Shown: positions 1 through 8,807 of the stretch, one piece after another | How positions within the stretch are numbered: position 1 is the stretch's first letter | Layout: every line of letters starts with the position of its first letter | From: an uncultured Acidobacteriota bacterium | GTDB lineage: Bacteria > Acidobacteriota > Blastocatellia > Pyrinomonadales > Pyrinomonadaceae | Direction: 5' to 3' | Length of the DNA: 64,000 nt | Assembly: GCA_937873515.1 (NCBI GenBank) | Contig: CALMYB010000013.1 | Location: 1-64,000 of the forward strand | The notes under the pieces: model-generated | Databases searched by the model: none | Told to the model about the DNA's origin: nothing | Seen by the model: only the letters and a program-made list of their open reading frames with translations | Program-made: the position numbers and the translations under genes

Positions 1-1
1 T

Positions 2-3000
2 TCCTCATTGCAAGAATCTCCTCCAATCTTAATTGATTCTTGCTTTCCTACTGGTGTAATTTTACGGGAGCAGGTCATGCCTTTCACCGCTGCACCCACG
101 ACTCCGACTGTTGTGCCTTACGAATATCACCTTCCAGGATTGAGCGACAATATTACTTATAAACTTCATTGGAAAAAACTCAAAGACACCACTCAGGAGA
201 CCAGTGCTTTGACGGAATTCTCCGACTCGTTGAAATACCTTACAAATGTGTATCGCGATAGTGGCGGAGGTTGGCATTACCGGGATCCGGGCACATTTCT
301 GTTTCCTTCGGAAATGGCAAATCGTATCGCGCCGAGCGAGATATTCAATCCAATACTTTTGACTGAAATCGAACTACCCAATGGTCAAAGTTATCAATTC
401 TCATACAACGTTTACGGCGAACTTGACAGGATAAAGTACCCTACTGGCGGGGTGGAACAATTTGTATATTCCACGGTTGCGGCCAATGCTTACCTTGAAG
501 TGCCCTACGCAGCCGCAAATCGGGGAGTCACTGACCGGAAGGTCTATCGTTACGAAACTGACCCAAGTCCCTACCACTGGATCTATTCCAGTCAAACTGG
601 TTCTACATCGACCGTCAATCCGGACGGGACTCGGTATGAGCGCTACATGCACAAGACTGCGGATACCGGTTCGTTTGGGTTTGGCGAAGCTCTAACGGGG
701 ATGCCTTACGAGGAGCGCACTTATTCGAGTGACAACAAACTGGTTTTAAGAAAGCTGACCCACTGGCAGGTAACAACAACGGGTAGCTACTTGATGCAAT
801 GGCATCCGCGTGTGGATTACGAAGAAGCAATTGTTTATGACTCCGCCGGAAATGGCCTTTCGGCGATTACCAAGCACGAATACAATGGGAACCTCAGCCT
901 CCAAGACACGCCGTTGCTTGAGAGCAAGACGACGAACTACACATTTAGCGTTAAGACCGACGGCGCGTCATTTACGCCTGGACAGGGACCGTCCTCACCG
1001 ACAACCATCCCAACGGTTGCACCTACCACATCGATCAGGAGCAGTGAAGTGACCTACCTGATTGACGATCCGAATTATTCTTCCGTCAAGTCGAACTATA
1101 CCTCGCAGAATATCAATGGCCTTGTAACCATTGCGAAAGTGAAAGATGGTTCGGGAAATATCGTAAGCCAGAGCGAGACGGTCTATGACGAATCGGGCCG
1201 CTCACCGGGATACCGAGGTAATCCAACGACTGCAAAAGCCTGGGATAGTACAAAAGGTACGGCGACGAACCCCGCGGCGTATATCGCAGCCAGTGCAACG
1301 TTCGATCAATATGGCAACAAAGTGTCGGCCACCGATGCCCTTGGGAACACAACGACTACGACTTACGATACGACGTATCACGCCTTTCCAGAATCGGTTA
1401 CGACTCCGGTTCCCGACCCGTCAGGACAGCACGGTTCGAGCACTGCGTTTACTACAACCGCAACATTTGACTGGGCAACAGGCTTGCCGCTTACGACAAC
1501 CGATGTCAACGGCTTGAAAACGTCCATCGAGTATGACCCGGCGACCTTGCGGCCTCGATACACACGTTATTACGACGGCTCGACGCAAATCGGCCCGACG
1601 AACGAAACGATCTATCACGATGAGACAGGCAATGTTTGGGTAAAGTCGCGCGCTCAGATCGATACGAATAAATTTGCGGAAACGATTACGTATTTTGACG
1701 GTCTTGGCCGCGCCTGGAAAACCGAAACTACAGATTCTGGCGGCAATATATTCACCGAGAAGGAATTCGATTCGTTCGGTCGGGTCTCGCGTGTTTGCAA
1801 TCCATACCGCGTTGGCGAAGCAAAGGTCTGGACGACGAATGTCTATGATACTTCGAGTCGCGTGGTAGAGGTCGATTTTCCCGATGCTTCGACTATCACA
1901 ACGGCCTATGGAGTATCAACTTCGGGGATCGTTGGCCTGACCAAGACGATCACCGATCAAGCGGGAAAGAAACGGAAAGGATACACCGACGCGTCGGGTA
2001 ATATGGTTCGCGTAGTCGAAGACCCGAGCGGCACGGCACTGACAACCGATTACACATTCGATACGCTCGGCAACTTGAGAAAGACGGCTCAGGGCAGCCA
2101 ATATCGATACTTCTATCACGATAGTCTTGGCAGGCTTCTTTACGCGCGCCAAGTCGAGCAGTTGGCGAATCCTACGTTCTCCGGTGCAGCATTTACCGAC
2201 CCGATAACGGGAAATAACCAATGGTCGGTGAAATATGAGTATAATGACGGTGGAAGCATCGTTTCGACAACCGATGCAAATAATGCGGCTGTTTCCGCCG
2301 AGTATGACCGTTTGAACCGAATAACAAAGAGAACTTACACGGGAACGACAACGCCTAATGTCGATTTCTACTATGATGGAAAGTACTTTGATGCGAACGA
2401 TACAGCACAAACAGCTTCCGGGGCAGTAAAAGGCAAGACTACCGGCATCAAATCAACTGTGTCGAAGACGAATTTCACAGCATTCGATCTCTTTGGCCGT
2501 CCGACTTCCCATCAGCAGATAACGGACGGCACAACGTACACGACCGGCTACGCATACAATCTCTCCGGTGCCTTGATCGAGGAGACCTATCCGAGCGGAC
2601 GGGTTGTCAAGAGTACGCTTGATGAGAACGGCGATCTTTCGCAGATCCAGAGCAAGAAGAATGCGGCTTCGGGTTATTGGACGTACGCCGACGCGATCTC
2701 GCGAGATTCTGCGGGGAACGTGACGAAGATGCAGCTCGGCAACGGACTTTGGGAAACGGCGGGCTATAACAGCCGCACCCAGGTGACGATGATCGGACTT
2801 GGGACTACCGATGCGGCCCAAAATCTTCTCAAGCTCGATTATTCTTACGCGACTACTGGTGTACACGATAACAACGGAAGTTTGCGCGAGCAAAAGGTAA
2901 CGGTTCCAACTGTGGGAACGAACGCAGGTTTTACGGCGACGCAGAGCTACACGTATGACGATCTGAACCGGCTTGTGTCGGCGGCGGAGAGTGTTTCGGG

Positions 3001-4438
3001 GGCGCAGACGTGGAAGCAGACGTTTCAGTACGATCGCTTTGGGAACAGGCGGTTCGATGCGGCGAACACGACGACGCTTGGGAGTTGTTCGCAGGTGCTT
3101 TGCAACCCGATGATCTCGGCGGCGACGAACCGCATTTCCGAGAGCGGATATAGTTACGATGCGAACGGGTCATTGACGGCGAATGCGGCCGGGGAGAGGT
3201 TCGGGTATGATGCGGAGGGGCATCAGACCGAGTTCTTTAATGCGAATAATTCGGGTTCGACACCGGACGGGACTTATGCTTACGACGGTGAAGGCAAACG
3301 CGTGAAAAAGGAAACCTCATCTGAAACGACGATCTTTGTCTATGATGCGGCAGGAAAGGTTGTTGCTGAATATTCGACTACGCTTGCGACAGTTCAACAG
3401 GTCAGTTACCTGACGCAGGATCATCTGGGAAGCCCGCGAGTGACGACGAATGAAAATGGTGAAGTAACGAACCGCAAGGACTTCGCGGCGTTTGGCGAGG
3501 AAGTAGTCTCTGCCCAGCGCGTGAGCGGCAATAAATATGCATCAACGCCCGACGAAGTGCGTCAAGATTATACAGGTTACGAGAAGGACGAGGAGAGCGG
3601 TTTGGAGTTCGCACAGGCTCGCTACTACAACCCGACGCACGGGCGTTTCACATCCGTCGATCCGCTGACGGCTTCGGCGACCATCCGCAACCCCCAAACC
3701 CTCAACCGCTACTCCTACGCCCTGAATTCCCCATACAAATTCACCGATCCATTGGGGCTATTATCTCAATACACAACAGGAGCCTGCGGCGAAGGTTGTC
3801 CAAACTCCGACGGAGGCTCAGGCGGTTGGACGAGCGACTACTACAGCGGACAACTCAATGGAGCTCAGGAGCGAATGATAAAGGAATTTATCGGACTCTT
3901 CGGGCAAGCCGCTTGGGATGCACTCGTAACCGGCGAGCGGCAGCAAAAACCTCAGCAATCGCGTCAAGCTCCTGACATCTCCGACCCGAACGAACTCTGC
4001 AATCCATTTTTCGAGCCACCGACTGCTCCTGCACCACCGACGTTGACGGTTCAGATAGATGTTGGCCAGCCCGAACCCGTGGTTGAATATGACTCAAATG
4101 GTAGCCCGGTAAATAAGTGGCAATCTCCTGTGACCATGACATTAATTAACGACGCAAATGGTAGGCCGATTAAGAACTATGAGTACATAAATTATTTCCC
4201 TTCCTTCCTTGGACAATATCCATTGGGACGGGAGTGGGCGGAAACAAAGACAGTCCTTCTTCAATCGATCGACCTCGACGGACCAAACGGAATGCGAACG
4301 GATTACGGTCGCACTTACCGAGTAGACATCGTACTTTCAAAAGGGCCATTTAAAGTCAATTATCATGTTAGTTTCATGAAAGACAACTCAGTTCCAGAAG
4401 TAAAGGTTGTGCCCAGACAGATTGTACTCTCACCTTAG
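2..4438 (+). CDS. RHS/YD-repeat protein with variable C-terminal tip (5' end outside window)
   Basis: The frame is open from the left edge with no stop, so the true start lies upstream; a TTG at 8 is not a convincing start. The visible ~1,476 residues hold many YD-type repeats (YDxxGN, YDxLGR, YTYDDLNRLV) and an RHS-associated core near residues 1135-1250 with DHLGSPR, ARYYNPTHGRF and DPLGL. RHS shells are known to enclose a polymorphic C-terminal domain that is cleaved and delivered. Here the tip follows DPLGL (residue 1247) and the linker LLSQYTTGACG, and is about 225 residues. It begins Gly/Ser-rich with a proline-rich stretch and ends beta-rich; I do not recognise it. A gene for a small exported protein follows 49 bp downstream. 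Toxin function is inferred from family precedent only. Confidence 0.93.
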   Translation, partial: SSLQESPPILIDSCFPTGVILREQVMPFTAAPTTPTVVPYEYHLPGLSDNITYKLHWKKLKDTTQETSALTEFSDSLKYLTNVYRDSGGGWHYRDPGTFLFPSEMANRIAPSEIFNPILLTEIELPNGQSYQFSYNVYGELDRIKYPTGGVEQFVYSTVAANAYLEVPYAAANRGVTDRKVYRYETDPSPYHWIYSSQTGSTSTVNPDGTRYERYMHKTADTGSFGFGEALTGMPYEERTYSSDNKLVLRKLTHWQVTTTGSYLMQWHPRVDYEEAIVYDSAGNGLSAITKHEYNGNLSLQDTPLLESKTTNYTFSVKTDGASFTPGQGPSSPTTIPTVAPTTSIRSSEVTYLIDDPNYSSVKSNYTSQNINGLVTIAKVKDGSGNIVSQSETVYDESGRSPGYRGNPTTAKAWDSTKGTATNPAAYIAASATFDQYGNKVSATDALGNTTTTTYDTTYHAFPESVTTPVPDPSGQHGSSTAFTTTATFDWATGLPLTTTDVNGLKTSIEYDPATLRPRYTRYYDGSTQIGPTNETIYHDETGNVWVKSRAQIDTNKFAETITYFDGLGRAWKTETTDSGGNIFTEKEFDSFGRVSRVCNPYRVGEAKVWTTNVYDTSSRVVEVDFPDASTITTAYGVSTSGIVGLTKTITDQAGKKRKGYTDASGNMVRVVEDPSGTALTTDYTFDTLGNLRKTAQGSQYRYFYHDSLGRLLYARQVEQLANPTFSGAAFTDPITGNNQWSVKYEYNDGGSIVSTTDANNAAVSAEYDRLNRITKRTYTGTTTPNVDFYYDGKYFDANDTAQTASGAVKGKTTGIKSTVSKTNFTAFDLFGRPTSHQQITDGTTYTTGYAYNLSGALIEETYPSGRVVKSTLDENGDLSQIQSKKNAASGYWTYADAISRDSAGNVTKMQLGNGLWETAGYNSRTQVTMIGLGTTDAAQNLLKLDYSYATTGVHDNNGSLREQKVTVPTVGTNAGFTATQSYTYDDLNRLVSAAESVSGAQTWKQTFQYDRFGNRRFDAANTTTLGSCSQVLCNPMISAATNRISESGYSYDANGSLTANAAGERFGYDAEGHQTEFFNANNSGSTPDGTYAYDGEGKRVKKETSSETTIFVYDAAGKVVAEYSTTLATVQQVSYLTQDHLGSPRVTTNENGEVTNRKDFAAFGEEVVSAQRVSGNKYASTPDEVRQDYTGYEKDEESGLEFAQARYYNPTHGRFTSVDPLTASATIRNPQTLNRYSYALNSPYKFTDPLGLLSQYTTGACGEGCPNSDGGSGGWTSDYYSGQLNGAQERMIKEFIGLFGQAAWDALVTGERQQKPQQSRQAPDISDPNELCNPFFEPPTAPAPPTLTVQIDVGQPEPVVEYDSNGSPVNKWQSPVTMTLINDANGRPIKNYEYINYFPSFLGQYPLGREWAETKTVLLQSIDLDGPNGMRTDYGRTYRVDIVLSKGPFKVNYHVSFMKDNSVPEVKVVPRQIVLSP

Positions 4439-4487
4439 TGAAAAAATTCAGAGATTTTCAACACCGAATTTTTGGGAGGAGATTATT

Positions 4488-5150
4488 ATGCTAAAAGACC
4501 TGCGACGGCAGCTAACGAAAAATATTCCAATCATTTTGCTCCTGCTCGCTTCGCTTTCTAGTTACGCTCCTGCACAGAGACGAGAGCAGGATAGCGATTT
4601 GTACGCTCTTAAAGACTTTGGCGAATTCCGTCTCCCGGCTTCTTTGCGACCGATGTTTGATTCACAAGTTTTGGCAGGACCAGTCAATCACGTGGATGCC
4701 GTGAGCTTTTTGGTGGCATCCTCGGCAAAAGCGCGGCTTTTGTCAGAATTTGGTGATGCATGGATCTTGATTGCTGTGGGACCGTGCGACAACCGAGTCT
4801 GCCGGAAGTTGACCGACCCGATCGATTTGAGCTCGACCGCTTACACGGAATCGAGCCGGCTCAGGTCGGTGTTTGCACAAAACTTGGCGCGATCGGGAAC
4901 TTCCCTACTCAGTTGGCAACCGCTGGTATCCAGAAATATCGGCGGCGGAAAGGCCGCGTGCCTCAGTTACCAGACAAGTAGAGACGGCAATGACGGCCTG
5001 GCGGTAAATCTGACATGCAATATCGACAACTATGACCGCGAATATTCTATTGGTGTCACGTTTTCTGAAAAAGAGCGGTCTTTCTGGGAGCCGGAAATTG
5101 CGAAATTCCTTGAATCGATAAAGATCCTGGATCGGGCACCAAAGAGATAA
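4488..5150 (+). CDS. Small exported protein after RHS tip 0 (candidate cognate partner)
   Basis: The ATG at 4488 is chosen because GGGAGGA lies just upstream and because it opens directly into a signal peptide (basic start, hydrophobic IPIILLLLASLSS, then APAQ). The product is 220 residues. Its mature part has four cysteines and a C-terminal half rich in beta-strand-like sequence (EYSIGVTFSEKE); I do not recognise a domain. It follows the RHS stop by 49 bp on the same strand, the place where an RHS immunity gene normally sits. Its stop is only ~15 bp before the next RHS-core copy begins, so it travels as part of the cassette. Export would be unusual for an immunity protein, because most known RHS toxins act in the cytoplasm. 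An unrelated cargo gene is possible. Confidence 0.75.
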   Translation: MLKDLRRQLTKNIPIILLLLASLSSYAPAQRREQDSDLYALKDFGEFRLPASLRPMFDSQVLAGPVNHVDAVSFLVASSAKARLLSEFGDAWILIAVGPCDNRVCRKLTDPIDLSSTAYTESSRLRSVFAQNLARSGTSLLSWQPLVSRNIGGGKAACLSYQTSRDGNDGLAVNLTCNIDNYDREYSIGVTFSEKERSFWEPEIAKFLESIKILDRAPKR

Positions 5151-5198
5151 GTTTCCGCGGCCGAAACCACCATTTTCGTATATGATGCATCTGGAGTA

Positions 5199-6392
5199 TT
5201 GATCGCGGAATATTCGGGCGAGGTCGCTGCGGAGCCGCGAGTTAGCTATTTGACAACCGATCATTTGGGCTCGCCGCGTGTCGCTACGGATGAACGCGGC
5301 TCCGTTACATCGCGACGCGACTTCACCGCTTTTGGTGAGGAGAGTTTCACGGCCCAGAGAACGCAGGGATTGGGCTATCAGCCGACCGAGATCCGGCAGA
5401 ATTACACGGGATACGAGAAGGACGAGGAGAGCGGTTTGGAGTACGCACAGGCGCGGTATTACAACGCGACGCACGGGCGTTTCACGAGCGTCGATCCATT
5501 GACGGCGTCGGCGACCATCCGCAACCCCCAAACCCTCAACCGCTACTCCTACGCCCTAAATTCCCCATACAAATTCACCGATCCGCTCGGCCTGCTCTCC
5601 CAATACACAACCGGCGCCTGCGGTAGCAACTGTCCAAACAGTGCATCGCGATGGTTCCAAAGCGGCAACGCGGGCTACACCGACAACTATGCCGCCTTCC
5701 TTTGCGGGGCTTTCGAATGTGAGCAGGAAAAAGCGCCGGTGGTTGCGGCAACTTCGCCGAATGCGAGCGAGCCTCAACCATCCCAGACTCCTTCGGAGAT
5801 ACCGCCACCTCCGACCCTCAAAGTTGAATATCTACCAGCACCCGGTGATACTGAAGCGATTATTAACCAAAAGACGTCGAGTCTCCAGGAGATTGCGAAC
5901 AATCTAATTGCTGCAAATTGGCCCACCATTTATGCAGCCACAGTTGCGGAAACGGCGGCATCTCGGGTACCTAAGGGTGAAATGTCACAGCAAACGGATA
6001 CATCCAGCGCGCAAGTCGGAGTAAGCGTCGGTACTGATGGTGCTGACGTTTCTGGACAAACTGGATCTTCGCGCTCTACTACAACCGAATTTCCACGGAC
6101 TTTGGAAGGAAAAATTGCCGCAAATGCGACGGTGATCAATAACTCAGCGGTTGCCGTTGCCGCGTCAGATGCCGTTCCAATAAGCAATTCGGTGCAGTTT
6201 GTTGGCCTTGTGAATAAGACAATGATCGACCATGCGAGGCGACTCGTCACAAGAGCCGATGCAGCCTCTCCACCCATATCAGGAGGACTCCCGCATCGCA
6301 GAGCTGACCCAGCTAATATCCGAATCGTTCCGCATGTTAACCGGCCGATACCATGGTATATTCGGCAAAGAGCCTTAGATTCACCGTACTGA
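5199..6392 (+). CDS. Orphan RHS C-terminal cassette 1 (core fragment plus tip)
   Basis: The reading frame begins inside RHS core: homology starts near 5166, upstream of the first possible start, with no ribosome-binding site. It is therefore probably a silent donor cassette rather than an independent gene. Residues 1-128 match the end of the RHS core (TDHLGSPRVATDERG, EIRQNYTGYEKDEE, DPLGL at 128), then the shared linker. The tip (about 132-397) is Ser/Thr/Ala-rich: a proline-rich stretch (PSEIPPPPTLKVEYLP), then low-complexity beta-like sequence, then a basic end (RRLVTRADAASPP, GLPHRRADPANIR). No known toxin motif is visible. In characterised RHS loci, orphan tips like this replace the main tip by homologous recombination through the core segment. 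Confidence 0.85.
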   Translation: MIAEYSGEVAAEPRVSYLTTDHLGSPRVATDERGSVTSRRDFTAFGEESFTAQRTQGLGYQPTEIRQNYTGYEKDEESGLEYAQARYYNATHGRFTSVDPLTASATIRNPQTLNRYSYALNSPYKFTDPLGLLSQYTTGACGSNCPNSASRWFQSGNAGYTDNYAAFLCGAFECEQEKAPVVAATSPNASEPQPSQTPSEIPPPPTLKVEYLPAPGDTEAIINQKTSSLQEIANNLIAANWPTIYAATVAETAASRVPKGEMSQQTDTSSAQVGVSVGTDGADVSGQTGSSRSTTTEFPRTLEGKIAANATVINNSAVAVAASDAVPISNSVQFVGLVNKTMIDHARRLVTRADAASPPISGGLPHRRADPANIRIVPHVNRPIPWYIRQRALDSPY

Positions 6393-6443
6393 GATTTCGC
6401 AATATCGATTCTACAGATCAGCTTACGGGCGAGGGAGAATAAT

Positions 6444-6890
6444 ATGAAAGTTGGATTTTTCGTTTTGCTGGCGATTCTCGCATTTATTGTCATTGGGACC
6501 CCTTCTCCTTGGGGAATTCAAGAGCAGAAGAAGAATTCATTCGATGCGTTATGTCAGCAGTCCAGTCGCCCAGGAACATGCGATGAGGTCTTGTCCGTGA
6601 TAACACGGTTTTGGAGGGCTGCTCAGAAAGATGATCTGGATGTTGCCAGCAAACTTCGAACCAATACGATGGAAGGGTTTACGATCGTTGTTAACGACGA
6701 CGCGCATCCATGGGAGAGCGTCATTTTCGAGACAGGTTTGACGTATATTCGCCCAACCAATTTTGAGTGTAAGAGCGAAACTGAGTGTCGAGTTCTAGTC
6801 GTAGCTCGCAATCGGTATGGTAACGAGCTTCGACTTGTGCACACCGTCGTAAAAGGTGACGATGGGTGGCGGATTCGGTTCATCACGTAG
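6444..6890 (+). CDS. Small membrane-anchored or exported protein after RHS tip 1
   Basis: The ATG at 6444 is preceded by GAGGGAG. The 148-residue product starts with a hydrophobic segment (MKVGFFVLLAILAFIVIG) that could be a signal peptide or an N-terminal anchor. The rest (ITRFWRAAQKDDLDVASKL, then strands ending VKGDDGWRIRFIT) has the helix-then-sheet layout seen in NTF2-like/SnoaL-type domains, but I would not assign it. Four cysteines are present (CQQSSRPGTC, ECKSETEC), in keeping with an oxidising compartment. It sits 51 bp after orphan cassette 1, in the same relative position as the genes at 4488 and 8194, and shares no visible sequence with them. That is the pattern expected of cassette-specific partners. 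Confidence 0.72.
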   Translation: MKVGFFVLLAILAFIVIGTPSPWGIQEQKKNSFDALCQQSSRPGTCDEVLSVITRFWRAAQKDDLDVASKLRTNTMEGFTIVVNDDAHPWESVIFETGLTYIRPTNFECKSETECRVLVVARNRYGNELRLVHTVVKGDDGWRIRFIT

Positions 6891-6949
6891 CTTGAAAGTA
6901 GTCAATCCGGCGGATCAAAAAAGCTTCTGCCGACGAGGCCACGATCTTC

Positions 6950-8182
6950 GTGTATGATGCATCTGGAGTATTGATCGCGGAATATTCGGGCGAGGTCGCT
7001 CAAGAGCCGCGAGTTAGCTATTTGACAACCGATCATTTGGGTTCGCCGCGAGTCGTTACGGATGAACGCGGTTCCGTTGCGTCGCGACGGGACTTCACCG
7101 CTTTTGGTGAGGAGAGTTTCACGGTCCAGAGAACGCAGGGATTGGGCTATCAGCCGACCGAGATCCGGCAGAATTACACGGGCTACGAGAAGGACGAGGA
7201 ATCAGGACTCGAATTCGCCCAGGCTCGGTACTACAACCCGACGCACGGCAGATTCACATCCGTCGATCCGCTGGTTGCGTCTGCAACGATAAGAAATCCT
7301 CAAACGTTCAACAGGTATAGTTACGGCCTCAACTCTCCCTATAAGTTCACCGATCCCCTCGGCCTCCTCTCCCAATACACAACCGGCGCCTGCGGAGGAA
7401 GCTGCTCTAACAGCGAATCGCGATGGACGCAGTCTAGTGGCGGTCCGATGACTAGCGGTGGAGTGGATTCGTCGTTCGATTTTTTGCTTGCCAGCGTCGG
7501 CCCTAGATCTCCCCAATCTGCACCGCCTTCGGCCGACCCGGTGTTGGCGGCCGCCGCTGCCGCAGGGCTCTTATGCGATCCGAACTTTGATTATGATGCG
7601 TTCGCAGCGACGATGGCGCCTTCAGTCCAATCTTCGCAGCCAGAAACTGAGGTCAGCGAATCCGCTGAAGCTCGTGCACTATATAACTGCATGGCTTGGG
7701 CCTTAGGTTTCACTGATCGCTGGATCGATCCAATATATTATAGAAATGGCGGCAGGGGTGGAGGCTATAGGGAGGTCCATGATCGTCATTACGATAGTTC
7801 CGGAACCGAACTGGGCGATACGGTGTATTTTCCGGGCGGCGAGGAATTCAAGCAGAATGGTTCGCCATACTCCATGGTTCAGGTTGCCGAGGCCTACGGG
7901 GCGAAACAATCCGTGAAGGTAGACGGCGTTAAGGTGACGGCGGGAGAAGGAGTTGCAACTCCGGCAGGATATTACAAATTGGTTGTCTTTGAAGGCAAGA
8001 ACTATCTAAACACCCACGTTATGAAGCAAGAGTCTGATGGTACTTGGTCAAGCAAGAATGGAGATGGTTCTCGATTCAGCGGTATTAAGGACGCGAACGC
8101 TTTTTATCAGTCAGCTTACGGTCCAGCGAGTGTGAAACCAACTTACTTCTTTAGGAAGATTTCTAGGCTCGGAAGGCAGTAG
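6950..8182 (+). CDS. Orphan RHS C-terminal cassette 2 with cysteine-peptidase-like tip
   Basis: It opens within RHS core at a GTG without a convincing ribosome-binding site; core homology begins a little upstream, so it is probably a donor cassette. Residues 1-135 are RHS core, nearly identical in DNA to cassette 1 over the first part, and DPLGL ends at 139. The tip (140-410) has a low-complexity start and then a compact domain with NCMAWALG (Cys247), tryptophan- and tyrosine-rich spacing, and THV (His356) followed by SDGTWSSKNGDG. This Cys...His layout resembles the DUF7689/NlpC-like group of proteins with an NCxAWAxG motif. I infer, without proof, a papain-fold hydrolase. The 3' part is more AT-rich than chromosomal neighbours. 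Confidence 0.85.
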   Translation: MYDASGVLIAEYSGEVAQEPRVSYLTTDHLGSPRVVTDERGSVASRRDFTAFGEESFTVQRTQGLGYQPTEIRQNYTGYEKDEESGLEFAQARYYNPTHGRFTSVDPLVASATIRNPQTFNRYSYGLNSPYKFTDPLGLLSQYTTGACGGSCSNSESRWTQSSGGPMTSGGVDSSFDFLLASVGPRSPQSAPPSADPVLAAAAAAGLLCDPNFDYDAFAATMAPSVQSSQPETEVSESAEARALYNCMAWALGFTDRWIDPIYYRNGGRGGGYREVHDRHYDSSGTELGDTVYFPGGEEFKQNGSPYSMVQVAEAYGAKQSVKVDGVKVTAGEGVATPAGYYKLVVFEGKNYLNTHVMKQESDGTWSSKNGDGSRFSGIKDANAFYQSAYGPASVKPTYFFRKISRLGRQ

Positions 8183-8193
8183 GGAGACGAAAA

Positions 8194-8733
8194 ATGCGTA
8201 GAAGTATGGTTATAGTTGCTATTGTTCTTGGTTGTGTTGTTGGCCAAGCTTCGCTTGGTCAAACTAGGGCGACTTATATGAAGCAAACAGGGTGCATTAA
8301 GGCTTCACTCGCACGCATCGATGGAAGAGCCGAACAGCCATTAATCAAGCCGAGTGATCTCAGGTTGACGATAGAGAATCAAACATCTGGATCGCTTTAT
8401 ATACATCAGCGCCCAGTTTTCTATTTGTGGAGGAAAGGTAGTGATGAAGCGAATCCGAAATTGTATGATGCCTTTATTGCCAGAATAGGCGATTTAGATC
8501 CAATACCGCCACTGCCTAAAAAGCTCGGGCCTCATCAAATGGTATCGATGCAGATTCATATTGATCAATTAGACGCGAAAAACACCATTGCAGCTATAGA
8601 CGTCTGGAAACAGCTGTTGTTAGTAGTGCCCCCCGAACACTATTTGATTGAAGCTCAGCTTCTGTCGAATGAGGATGGCAGTTGTCTCCGCACGATCTCG
8701 AACCGGGTCGACATTGAGATTCTGCCAAAATGA
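8194..8733 (+). CDS. Small exported protein after RHS tip 2
   Basis: The ATG at 8194 lies 11 bp after the cassette 2 stop, behind GGGAGACG, so the two are closely coupled. The 179-residue product has a clear signal peptide (MRRSMVIVAIVLGCVVGQAS, then LGQ). The mature protein is rich in beta-strand patterns (DLRLTIENQTSGSLYIHQRP; LGPHQMVSMQIHIDQLDA) with two further cysteines, and looks like a single Ig-like or intracellular-protease-inhibitor-like sandwich. If tip 2 really is a cysteine peptidase, a periplasmic beta-sandwich partner could be its inhibitor; that is inference from position and fold impression only. It is the third gene in this window to follow an RHS tip and carry an export signal. 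Confidence 0.75.
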   Translation: MRRSMVIVAIVLGCVVGQASLGQTRATYMKQTGCIKASLARIDGRAEQPLIKPSDLRLTIENQTSGSLYIHQRPVFYLWRKGSDEANPKLYDAFIARIGDLDPIPPLPKKLGPHQMVSMQIHIDQLDAKNTIAAIDVWKQLLLVVPPEHYLIEAQLLSNEDGSCLRTISNRVDIEILPK

Positions 8734-8807
8734 AAGGTTTCGACGTCTGCCTGAGTTGAAAGTGTGGGGAATGAAGAGTGAGGAGCGAGGAAAGAGTGTT
8801 GTGAAGT

